From assembly GCA_019359495.1 (NCBI GenBank), contig JAHHHF010000084.1:60785-124784 (forward strand): a DNA stretch of 64,000 nt, given 5' to 3'. The position numbers were made by a program, and so were the translations under genes. Shown here piece by piece: positions 57,201-64,000 of the stretch. This DNA is from Goleter apudmare HA4340-LM2 (GTDB lineage: Bacteria > Cyanobacteriota > Cyanobacteriia > Cyanobacteriales > Nostocaceae). Numbering within the stretch: position 1 is the first letter of the stretch; the number at the start of each line of letters is the position of its first letter. The notes below the pieces were generated by a model, which did not search any database, was not told the DNA's origin, and saw nothing but the letters and a program-made list of their open reading frames with translations.

Positions 57201-58225
57201 TTGAGTCTGTACTGGAAACCGTCAGTCTCGCCGCCCAAGCTAAGGAAATCGATTTGACTTTTTCCCTAGTTCCTTTGTGGGAAGCAAATGCAGAATTCAT
57301 AGTCCTCAAATCCAAAATCTATCAACTGCCTGGATTCCCCCAACATACTACCCTGAGTAAAGCTCAGGATCTAAATTTTAAATTTTTAGTGGCCGGTGAT
57401 CCAGAACGCTTGCAACAAATCATCTGGAATCTGCTATCCAATGCCATCAAATTTACACCACAAGGCGGTGGGGTAGAAATCAAACTCTCAAAGATTAGTG
57501 ATCAAGCGCCAAATTTCCCAGACAATCATACCGACTACGCTCAAATCCAAGTACTCGATACAGGTATTGGTATTAGTCCTGACTTTCTCCCCTATGTCTT
57601 TGATCGCTTTCGTCAAGCCGATAGTTCTAGTACTAGGCCACATGGTGGATTGGGTCTGGGTTTAGCGATCGTGCGACATTTAGTAGAGTTGCATGGCGGT
57701 ACTGTTCACGTAGATAGTCCAGGTGAGCAGCAAGGGGCCATGTTTCTAGTCAAATTGCCACTCTTGTCGCTAAATCACGAACTCAGCTTACCGCAAGAAA
57801 ACAGCGAACCCAAAGATTCTGCTTCTTTCTTGACCTGCCCTTTACTTGCGGGTGTACGGGTGTTAGTTGTAGATGACGAAGCTGATAGCCGTGAATTTAT
57901 CACCACCGTGCTCCAACAGTGCCAAGCTGAAGTTAGAGCCGTGGGCACTGTATCAGAAGCATTACAGATGATTTTAGACTGGAAACCAGATGTTTTAGTC
58001 AGCGACATCGGTATGCCTCAAGAGGATGGTTATTCCTTAATCCGCAAAGTACGGGAGCAACCAGCAGAACAAGGTGGAAAAATTCCGGCGGCTGCACTAA
58101 CAGCCTATGCTAGAGCCGAGGATCGGATGCGTGCCATACAGGAAGGTTATCAGCTGCATTTGCCTAAACCAATTGAGCCGGTTGAGTTAGCTACAGTAGT
58201 TGCCAGCCTTGTGGGACGTAGTTAA
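54203..58225 (+). CDS. Membrane-bound hybrid sensor histidine kinase with three PAS domains, GAF and receiver
   Basis: A 1340-residue hybrid kinase. Residues about 15-325 contain a multi-helix membrane sensor (starting IPVHLLIVTVASLLVILFGG). PAS domains lie at about 330-450, 475-605 and 610-735, and a GAF domain at 745-900. HisKA follows with the phospho-acceptor H929 (LSHELRSPLNAILGWAQLLR), then HATPase_c with NLLSNAIKFTPQGG, DTGIGISPDFLPYVFDRFRQ and GGLGLGLAIVRH. A C-terminal receiver has the phospho-Asp D1268 (VLVSDIGMPQEDG) and Lys in LHLPKPIEP. It is not next to an obvious cognate regulator except the LuxR-type gene 800 bp downstream. The signal is unknown; the GAF motif shows no bilin-attachment Cys that I can see. 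Confidence 0.94.
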   Translation: MLKVNRLRPQDIKQIPVHLLIVTVASLLVILFGGLVLFGWCFEIGFLKNGYDTSQMIMKANSGLCFLLSGLSLWLLHNGKNQGNAWALGNNQGSRENKNSDRRSALYTKLARVCALLVLSIGLLTLSEYLFGWNLGIDELLFRDPSRMLIGSYPGRMGLNTTLNFIFVGVALELLGKKPSRRHYWYAQIFSLIAALIAFQALLAHVYKVKYVYGLLPHTTLMALHTALIFLVLCIGILGMHPKQGLMRVVMSDSYGGLLARRLLLAAIAVPFLVGWLIVQGKQAKQYDAAFAVGLFAIALIVIFAILVWYIAYVVDRLSRQNNRIQNALRANEAKLQSFVDANIIGIAFGDAQGNIQQANDAFLNIIGYTQEDLLSSKISWQHLTPPEYLELDDQRIAEARENANGACMPYEKEYIRRDGSRVPVLVGYVLLKEKQQETVAFILDLSERQAALRDRQLAEAQVVQLNKDLQRRVTELQTLLEVIPIGIGIAEDPQCHTIKVNPAFAKQLGIPPDINASLSAPIEERPTFKIYREGRELLPEELPMQLSAAQGVEVLDFEIDVIHDNGKIVKLVEYVAPLFDEEGQTRGCIGAFLDITERKQAEVGLRNQQKWFEDVLNLMPRPLLFIEPITAKVTFANRSADELAGGEFPQGIPAAEYHKFYYYSDATGNRIPNDQMPGVRVARGERLDGLEVDWHTSRGIRSLLIFADTLPAMHGHTATCVMVFQEITNLKQVEKRLSLGYKRLQLLFDTASELLSSQHPVALIESLFTKLAEQIGLDVYFNYLVEENSQLMHLASFSGVSQTQAAEIEWLVLGQAVCGVAAAERRAIAIEDVQQSTEQKTELIRSLGVTAYYAYPLIAQGRLLGTLSFGSRTRTRFTDNQKGMMQAVCDQIAIAMERAGLITSLQQQTEQLREANRMKDEFLAILSHELRSPLNAILGWAQLLRSRNLKETQTTKALETIERNARAQTQLIEDLLDISRMIRGQLRLNVRTCDLIPIIESVLETVSLAAQAKEIDLTFSLVPLWEANAEFIVLKSKIYQLPGFPQHTTLSKAQDLNFKFLVAGDPERLQQIIWNLLSNAIKFTPQGGGVEIKLSKISDQAPNFPDNHTDYAQIQVLDTGIGISPDFLPYVFDRFRQADSSSTRPHGGLGLGLAIVRHLVELHGGTVHVDSPGEQQGAMFLVKLPLLSLNHELSLPQENSEPKDSASFLTCPLLAGVRVLVVDDEADSREFITTVLQQCQAEVRAVGTVSEALQMILDWKPDVLVSDIGMPQEDGYSLIRKVREQPAEQGGKIPAAALTAYARAEDRMRAIQEGYQLHLPKPIEPVELATVVASLVGRS

Positions 58226-59028
58226 AAATCGGGCACGGTGAGTGCTGTTATACTTTATACACTGACTGTCAATGTAAGTATGACAGACTATATTGAATTT
58301 TGAATTGATTCATATCTCGGTAATAGTACTGTATTATGAGACTAGATATGACACACACTGTGCCCTACCATCATGCCAAAGCAACTCAGTAGTATAAATT
58401 ACATCCGAAATAAATAATTTCTGAGTTGTATATAGTTTGTGTTGCCTATCAGGCATAAATACTAATACACCTGTTGCCAAAAGTAATTTTGGATGCAGGA
58501 TCAAAGGAAAACTGGATACTTTTCCTATTTAACCCAAAAGTACGAAACACCCACCTGTATCTGCATACATACTTTGTTTGGATGTAGAGTGCATATTTAC
58601 AGTTAAATGCATCTACTAAATCAATACAGTTCAGATCAGACTTGATCTTCCCTCAACCTACTTAAAAAGGAAGGCTTATACCATTTTGGATTTTATACCA
58701 ATTTCAATAATCTTTGTGACAGATGCATGGTGGGTGAGGGCAAACAACCATTGGGAGCATCCCAATTTTGCAAAAATAAAATTTGTAGCATTTTGCTCCC
58801 TAATGTCCAGGAAGCGGGCTAGAGAGCCATCACTACAAAAAAATAAATTTACACATTTGGGATGCTCCTCAACCATTTGCCCCTACAGTTTATTTGTCGC
58901 ATTCTTTTTTTTAATTGGTATGAGTTTCCTCCTATTTAAGGAAAATTACTATATGGCACTGTTTCTCTAACTTAAAGGGATGCAGTTTTAGGAAGTTACA
59001 TTGTCTACTAAATAATTTATTTTTGTAT
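58226..59028. mobile_element. Gap with MITE-like element copy B
   Basis: No gene is supported in this 800-bp gap. At 58751-58872 is the second copy of the 120-bp element seen at 49249-49368, with extended outer arms (GAGGGCAAACAACCATTGGG on the left, CTCAACCATTTGCCCCTAC on the right). Apparent short open frames on both strands here are only the element being translated. The rest is AT-rich. Confidence 0.75.
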
Positions 59029-59649
59029 ATGATGACCCTGACAAAAACCGCAATTATAACTCAAAAGTTAGATAGTATTGATTGTCAAGATTTGTTACAA
59101 GCTTCTTTTTTACAAGCCGTGATTGAAGGACTAGAAGATGGCATCTTAATTGTCAGTGAAGTAGGTGAACTGGTTCATGCTAATGCATCTGCTCACTTAA
59201 TTTGTGCTCAATTAAGCCACGAAGATTGCCATGTAAATTTTGTACCTCCAGTCATTTGGCAGCTTTGCCAATCATTATTGGATAGTCGAAATTTACTATC
59301 TGGTCAACTCATGATCCTCTCAGATGAAATTGTCATTAATCAATCAACTATACTTCGGGTACGGGTGAGATTAGTAAGCTTAGAAAACTGCCAAATTCCT
59401 TACTTCTTAGTCACAATTGAGAACCGATATGAGTCATTGAGAAATACAGCGATCGCTGAAGTTAAAAAATACGACCTGACACCACGAGAAGCTGAAATTT
59501 GGTGTCTTTATCGAGGTAACTATAGCTACAAAGATATTGCTAGCAAGCTATACATTACAATGAATACAGTTAAGAAGCACATGAAAAATATTCATGCCAA
59601 GCGACAAGCATTTATGGAAATGAATCATCAAATTGCTATGTATGGATGA
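59029..59649 (+). CDS. PAS-like/LuxR-type HTH transcriptional regulator
   Basis: About 206 residues. Residues 25-130 resemble a PAS domain (VIEGLEDGILIVSEVGELVH, then ANASAHLICAQLSHED). The C terminus has a LuxR/GerE HTH (YDLTPREAEIWCLYRGNYSY, then KDIASKLYITMNTVKKHMKN). There is no receiver domain. The start is one of two adjacent ATGs at 59029 and 59032; no Shine-Dalgarno motif is seen. Similar PAS-LuxR regulators without receiver respond to redox or small molecules in cyanobacteria. It could be an output partner for the upstream histidine kinase, but without a receiver a direct phosphorelay is unlikely. Confidence 0.88.
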   Translation: MMTLTKTAIITQKLDSIDCQDLLQASFLQAVIEGLEDGILIVSEVGELVHANASAHLICAQLSHEDCHVNFVPPVIWQLCQSLLDSRNLLSGQLMILSDEIVINQSTILRVRVRLVSLENCQIPYFLVTIENRYESLRNTAIAEVKKYDLTPREAEIWCLYRGNYSYKDIASKLYITMNTVKKHMKNIHAKRQAFMEMNHQIAMYG

Positions 59650-59745
59650 TATAATTAGTATCTATACTGATTTTTTAGTCAAAATTCTGAAAGAGTAGGT
59701 CTACAAGCATCAGACTAAAAACAAGCTACATAGTAGTACTTTGTT

Positions 59746-59915
59746 TGTACACTCCCAATACGGTTCAGTTAAGAGCCGTGAAATAAATTTCCGGAACCGA
59801 AGTTTAAACCCATTAAAATGGGTTAAAAGGCTCCCCAGTGAGCTTTTAGCTATTAGCCCAAAATTTATTATAGGGCGGGATTTCGGACTTAACCGAACTG
59901 TATTGTGTACACTTC
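59746..59915. mobile_element. 150-bp MITE with target-site duplication
   Basis: The element 59756-59905 has 18-bp terminal inverted repeats (CAATACGGTTCAGTTAAG on the left; its complement with two mismatches on the right) and an internal AACCCATTAAAATGGGTT hairpin. It is flanked by TGTACACT on both sides (59746 onward and 59906 onward), an 8-bp direct repeat that reads as a target-site duplication. It has no coding capacity and so depended on a transposase elsewhere. Confidence 0.82.
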
Positions 59916-60045
59916 CTGATTGCTAGTAGTCCTGGCTTGTGAGTCACTATTGACTGACAACTCAAAAATATTATCTACCCTCAGATATTTCTGGGGGTAT
60001 CTAATTTTCGATTAGATGATTTCTGTTCCTGAGAAAAAATTGGCG

Positions 60046-60522
60046 CTACCGGGGGTCAGAAACTCTTTGTAGATGAATTAATCTATTGTAAACCTGTCTT
60101 TTTAATTCATTATTACTTTGTAGTTCGACAGTGATTAGATTGAAGCGCTCAATACTCAAACCTTGACCTTCTACCATTTTTTGAGAGTGGTTACAGTAAT
60201 TGACAGCGATATCTTTAGCCTGTGACGAAAGACCATTCATACTGTTGGGATCATTACAAACTATTTTGGGGACTTCTTTACCGCCAATCAGTTTTTTTAT
60301 TTCTTCAAAAGCTTTTTGTCGCGCTGGTTCCATTGCTAACACAGCTTGAGCGTAGCTGTTAATTTCAGTATTGTTAACTGCTGGAGTTTGGGCATTAGCT
60401 TTCGTGCTGAAGACCAAAGCACTACTAACCACTCCCATAGTGGCAAGTGTACCGTAAAAGAAAGATTTTGCAAGCTTCCGTTGCAGGTTTAACCGGAGAA
60501 AAAAGATGGATATTTTCTTCAT
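60046..60522 (-). CDS. DUF4168 exported protein
   Basis: A 158-residue secreted or periplasmic protein. A long signal peptide is visible (basic start MKKISIFFLRLNLQRKLAKS, hydrophobic core, likely cut after FSTKANAQ). The mature part fits DUF4168: INSYAQAVLAMEPARQKAFE, IVCNDPNSMNGLSSQAKDIA, and FNLITVELQSNNELKRQVYN. The role of this family is unknown. It is encoded downstream of holA on the same strand after about 110 bp. Confidence 0.85.
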   Translation of the reverse strand: MKKISIFFLRLNLQRKLAKSFFYGTLATMGVVSSALVFSTKANAQTPAVNNTEINSYAQAVLAMEPARQKAFEEIKKLIGGKEVPKIVCNDPNSMNGLSSQAKDIAVNYCNHSQKMVEGQGLSIERFNLITVELQSNNELKRQVYNRLIHLQRVSDPR

Positions 60523-60630
60523 ATCGTGTGTGGCACAGAACTAAAGTAGGGATGTGATGATGACTCTGAATTATTTTAGGAGTCAGAAGTTCCAAAAAAC
60601 TCTAAATCCATGAAATTTTTAGGTTTACTG

Positions 60631-61620
60631 TTAATTTCTTTGGCATACTTGACAAAGTTCTATAACTTTAGTCTGAAGGGTTGATATATCGGAAGTGCCT
60701 TGCTTGAGACTCACTTCTAACTCTAATAGTAGAGGGAAAGTAGAGATAAGTTGTTGCACAGAAAGGGACTTGACTTCTTGCTGTAAAAAGTAGAGACGTT
60801 TAGGATTACCGATCTCAGCTGCTTTGGCGATCGCCTGTTGATTCCGTTCCCCACTTTCCATCATAATTTTTACCAATAGCCAAGTGCGAAACTGACCAAT
60901 GAGTGTAGCCACTATCCGCAAACCAGGTTCAGCAGCGTTGATCAGATCATTCAAGGTAGCTAAGGCTTTAGCTGTATCCCCTGTTCTGATGGCTGCTGCT
61001 AATTGTAAACTATTTTGGGTAGTATTTCTGACTAACTGAGTAACAGTATCTATATCTAATGCCTGATTACTACCATTAGTATAAAGCCGTAGCTTCTCAA
61101 TTTCATTGTAGAGCAGTCTAGTATCATTACCTACAGACTCCGCCAGAAGTTCCGTAATTTTAGGGTTAAGTTTTAAACCTACAGTTTGAGCCGCTTGATT
61201 AACAGCCTGCACCAATAACTCTGTCTTCCAGGGGGGAATGAGGGCGAATTCCCGAACCTCAGTGGCGTATTGTTTGAGGATTTTTGTCGATTTCAAGCGT
61301 TCATCTGGTTTGTTACGACTAGTGAGTAATAAAAATGAGTTTTCGGGAATAGCTGGCAAGGTTCGCACTAACTCCGCCAAGACATTCTCTGGGCAATTTT
61401 GGCACAGGGTAGTATTCATCAACCACACTAACCTGCCACCAGCCCCAAAACTGGGTGTCATGACTTGATTTAACCCCTGAATCGTAGCATCGGCTTGGTC
61501 TGGGAGAAAAGAAGTGTAGTTAAAACTTGTCCATTGCGGATCAAGAATGCGATCGCGCAAAACTGTCACAGCCTTTTCTATGGCAAAATCATCTTCACCC
61601 CAGTAAAAATAAATTGGCAT
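60631..61620 (-). CDS. holA: DNA polymerase III delta subunit (clamp-loader)
   Basis: A 329-residue HolA. It begins MPIYFYWGEDDFAIEKAVTV and shows the degenerate AAA+ arrangement of the delta subunit, with LLYNEIEKLRLY and LIGQFRTWLLVKIMMESGER in the C-terminal collar domain. Delta opens the beta clamp during loading. The length and start agree with cyanobacterial homologues. It is transcribed opposite to the 2H phosphoesterase upstream. Confidence 0.93.
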   Translation of the reverse strand: MPIYFYWGEDDFAIEKAVTVLRDRILDPQWTSFNYTSFLPDQADATIQGLNQVMTPSFGAGGRLVWLMNTTLCQNCPENVLAELVRTLPAIPENSFLLLTSRNKPDERLKSTKILKQYATEVREFALIPPWKTELLVQAVNQAAQTVGLKLNPKITELLAESVGNDTRLLYNEIEKLRLYTNGSNQALDIDTVTQLVRNTTQNSLQLAAAIRTGDTAKALATLNDLINAAEPGLRIVATLIGQFRTWLLVKIMMESGERNQQAIAKAAEIGNPKRLYFLQQEVKSLSVQQLISTFPLLLELEVSLKQGTSDISTLQTKVIELCQVCQRN

Positions 61621-61694
61621 GGCACAACCTCCAATTTGTTAATCTCGGTAACTTTGCCTAAAATCAATCAAGTGAAAGCACGAGGCCCAGAAGA

Positions 61695-62486
61695 TTGGAC
61701 GACAACTACCAAACTTACTTGAATCGGGTAGCGCGAATGACGCTACCAGAAGCTTATAGATCTCAAGTTCAGCATATCCAGGAATCTTCTAAATTTCAGC
61801 CGCACTCTGGGTATAGACAAGCAGCACCCTTTCCCGGCTATACCCTAATTACCACACCTGCGGCAGAAGCATCCGAAAACTCTACTTTTTACGAGAAGTT
61901 AGAAATCTACCAACAGGAACTGTTAAAGTTGCCTGTGAACCGTGATTTGATTGTGCCTGTACCCCCTGCTAGCTTTCATTTGACCTTAGCTGACTTGATT
62001 TGGGACAGTGCTTACCGTCACGCCTGTGAAAAAAATCCTGAGTTTGAACAAGAATTACGTTCTTGCTTTACGGAAATATTTCAACAATATCAACAATCCA
62101 TAACACAGGAGAGTCAACCAATTTACTGGCAGGTGTTGGGACTAATAGTCATGCCAAGAGCTGTAGGTGTTTGTTTAATACCCCAGGATGAACGCTGCTA
62201 TGAAGAGATAATTAAATTCCGCCGCACAATTTATCAAAATCCCAGGTTAATTGCCTTAGGCATTGAACAACACTATCACTTCACCGCCCATATTACATTA
62301 GGTTATTTTGGGGAAATTATACCTGATCTAGACCGAACAAACCTCAGCGCCTTGCTATCTCAATTAAATCAACAATGGCTGTTAAATTCACCAGAATTTT
62401 TGATCCATCGCGTTGAATTGCGGAAGTTTGATGATATGACAGGTTATTATCGTCAACCAGACTGGCCAAGTTTAGCGATTAGTTAG
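61695..62486 (+). CDS. DUF1868-type 2H phosphoesterase
   Basis: About 263 residues with two HxT motifs typical of 2H (2'-5' RNA ligase-like) phosphoesterases: SFHLTLADL and FTAHITLGYF. The overall pattern fits DUF1868. Enzymes of this superfamily act on cyclic or 2'-5' phosphodiesters. The start is uncertain: the open frame begins at a TTG (61695), and the first in-frame ATG gives MTLPEAYRSQ fourteen residues later. A homologous N terminus would probably include LNRVARMTLPEAYR, so I keep the longer form. Confidence 0.82.
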   Translation: MDDNYQTYLNRVARMTLPEAYRSQVQHIQESSKFQPHSGYRQAAPFPGYTLITTPAAEASENSTFYEKLEIYQQELLKLPVNRDLIVPVPPASFHLTLADLIWDSAYRHACEKNPEFEQELRSCFTEIFQQYQQSITQESQPIYWQVLGLIVMPRAVGVCLIPQDERCYEEIIKFRRTIYQNPRLIALGIEQHYHFTAHITLGYFGEIIPDLDRTNLSALLSQLNQQWLLNSPEFLIHRVELRKFDDMTGYYRQPDWPSLAIS

Positions 62487-62519
62487 TAATACCAATTCTT
62501 TGTGAAGCTGCATAGAATT

Positions 62520-62580
62520 TTACCCCTCCCCAGCCCTCCCCTTGCTAAGGGGAGGGTGCGCGTTAGCGCGGGTGGGGTAT
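62520..62580. repeat. CCCTCCCCTT/AAGGGGAGGG hairpin repeat
   Basis: A strong inverted repeat (CCCTCCCCTTGCTAAGGGGAGGG minus ends, around 62535-62557) is followed by TGCGCGTTAGCGCG. It is a dispersed cyanobacterial repeat related to the one inserted in cas6. It could end transcription of the 2H phosphoesterase gene. The remaining gap to 62903 is AT-rich and appears empty. Confidence 0.7.
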
Positions 62581-62903
62581 TTATATGCGTCTTCATATTA
62601 AATTGGTATAAGTAGGGAATAGGTAATGGATTCTGCAATGACCAATTACCGATTCCCAAAACCATAATTATGCGTAATTTAAATTAAAATAAACGCTAAC
62701 TATTAAGAGTAAATCATCAGAAATAATCAATGTATATTAATACTTAATACGGTGATAATACATAGTTCATTTAGTGGAAAAATTGGTAATTACATAGACT
62801 CAAACTAAGATAATTATTCATAAAAAGATGGACGAATAATTAAATGTGAAATATAAATGAAGCACTCCTGAAAAAAGTTTCTTTCTTCCAGGTCTAGGTC
62901 ATT

Positions 62904-63152
62904 ATGAGAAACCAACTTTTTACCGCTTTACTCACCACTGCTGCTTTAGGAACTAGTGTTTTATCTGCGATCGCACCTGCTCAGGCGTATGAGATCAAAA
63001 GCCGAGACGAGGCTCCTGGTGAATTTAAAAGTATCCTCCAAGACTTTAGAGCTTTTGTTGGTGAAGAAGCTCGGTACTTATCTCCTGAAACTATCAATGC
63101 CCAAAAAGTAGACCTATCTAAACTGCAACTGCAATTCGATCATGATGCTTAA
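62904..63152 (+). pseudogene. Truncated DUF4114-type exported protein
   Basis: An 82-residue frame with a clear signal peptide (MRNQLFTALLTTAALGTSVL, cut near APAQA-YE). The mature part FKSILQDFRAFVGEEARYLS and VDLSKLQLQFDHD matches the beginning of cyanobacterial DUF4114 proteins, which normally continue with a V..FFINEGAGYRNQL block. Here a stop follows at once. Directly after it, in another frame, the DNA reads TTRRRRQAKAVKADSEP and a stop, which looks like the tail of a different basic protein. A deletion may have joined two gene ends. An alternative is a short functional secreted protein. Confidence 0.6.
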
Positions 63153-63294
63153 CAACTCGTCGCCGTCGTCAAGCTAAAGCTGTAAAAGCTGATTCCGAGC
63201 CTTGAATTGCAAATATCATCCGCAATTCCTCACATCAAGAATACAACTTTTCCCCGTGCCTAACAACCATGCCCCTTGTGAGCGTGGTTTTTGA

Positions 63295-63777
63295 TTATTT
63301 TTTAACTCTGCTGTTTTGGAGCATAATCCAACCAAAGACCACAAGAAATGCACCAAGCAGGAGAAATCCCAAATCCCACACTAACTGATTTGGGCCTGGT
63401 TTGACATGATGGATACCCAGGATTTGGTGATCAATCAGTCCTTCAACCAAATTAAACAATCCAGCACCGATGAGCACAGACCCAAAAAAGGTCTGTGATG
63501 ACCAAGGAACATCATTACGTCCTCCTGACCACCAGAGCAAGGCTACTCCTACCACGGTTAGCACCCAGTCTAAAGCATGAAATAATCCGTCCCATAGCAT
63601 ATTTAAATCTATATTTGAGACGGTTGTCAGCGATCGCACATTACTCAACATATGATGCCACTGGAGGATCTGATGTAGTAAAATGCCATCTACAAACCCT
63701 CCTAAACCCGCACCCAAGAAGATACCCGCCGCAATTAAAGGTGTGCATCGGTTGACTATCTCGCTTTTTGCCTCCAT
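63295..63777 (-). CDS. DUF2243 membrane protein
   Basis: A 160-residue protein with four predicted transmembrane segments. The duplicated family motifs are plain: FVDGILLHQILQWHHML near the N terminus and LVEGLIDHQILGIHHVKPG in the second half, each with Asp/Glu-His-Gln and paired His residues. The function of DUF2243 is unknown. I chose the ATG at 63777 (MEAKSEIVNRC); four residues more are possible. Nothing further is supported between 63790 and the right edge. Confidence 0.9.
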   Translation of the reverse strand: MEAKSEIVNRCTPLIAAGIFLGAGLGGFVDGILLHQILQWHHMLSNVRSLTTVSNIDLNMLWDGLFHALDWVLTVVGVALLWWSGGRNDVPWSSQTFFGSVLIGAGLFNLVEGLIDHQILGIHHVKPGPNQLVWDLGFLLLGAFLVVFGWIMLQNSRVKK

Positions 63778-64000
63778 TCTCAACCTCATAGATCAACTGT
63801 TCTACCAGAATAAAACTGCTCAAAGAACGATATCTTCTCTCTGGAGACCAGTGCTAGCCTTGCACCTAGGGTATTACCCGGATTTCTCACAAAGCTTGAA
63901 GAAACAGGGGTCAAAAACTGCCAAAATGCATATTGCACAACAATTTCAGCAGTTTGAAGTATGACCCCAAATAAAAATGATTGTATACCAGAACAGTTTA

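Noticed and set aside
58676..58970. Overlapping open frames on both strands near the LuxR-type gene
   Set aside because: They are translations of the MITE-like element copy B.
59741..59926. 61-codon frame downstream of the LuxR-type gene
   Set aside because: It is contained almost wholly in the 150-bp MITE.

Overview
The window is chromosomal DNA of a filamentous, probably heterocystous cyanobacterium of the Nostoc/Anabaena type. The evidence is the split RNA polymerase gene (separate rpoC1 and rpoC2), abundant HIP1 octamers (GCGATCGC and variants) inside and between genes, a cyanobacterial CrtD-like carotenoid desaturase, a hopanoid cluster, DUF4114, DUF4351 and DUF3326 proteins, and heptanucleotide tandem repeats and small hairpin repeats in many intergenic gaps. 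There are no rRNA or tRNA genes that I can see.

Layout. 1-7.8 kb: rpoB-rpoC1-rpoC2 on the minus strand (rpoC2 runs off the left edge), behind a 1 kb non-coding leader. 8.9-19 kb: housekeeping genes (tatD, rpsT, hisD, a universal stress protein, hslO), a large cyanobacterial repeat protein, a DUF6888/DUF6887 pair and crtD. 20-22.7 kb: an M16 peptidase carrying an in-frame repeat insertion, and a fructosamine kinase.

22.7-41.2 kb is the accessory heart of the window: a complete type I-D CRISPR-Cas locus. The order is DUF433/DUF5615 toxin-antitoxin pair, divergent WYL regulator, an operator-like region with three evenly spaced 19-bp palindromes, cas3', a mobile-element scar, a second DUF433/DUF5615 pair fused by overlapping codons to cas10d, then csc2, csc1, a 2-oxoglutarate/Fe(II) oxygenase, cas6, cas4, cas1, cas2, leader, and an array of 54 full repeats. 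The array is cut inside repeat 55 by an IS982-like remnant. Cas10d, Csc2, Csc1 and Cas6 should form the crRNA effector, Cas3' the helicase, and Cas1/2/4 the adaptation complex. The embedded toxin-antitoxin pair, the oxygenase and the palindromes next to the WYL gene are not standard I-D parts and are the most interesting material here.

41-53 kb: CPBP protease, DUF3326, a 2Fe-2S ferredoxin, a DUF4351/Rpn-like protein, aconitase B, Uma2, and a squalene-synthase-like/hpnJ/hpnK hopanoid group. 54-64 kb: a large hybrid histidine kinase, a LuxR-type regulator, DUF4168, holA, a 2H phosphoesterase, a truncated DUF4114-type exported protein and a DUF2243 membrane protein. Several MITE-like elements are recognisable in the gaps of the right half; one has a clear target-site duplication. 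All assignments come from reading the sequence without database searches.
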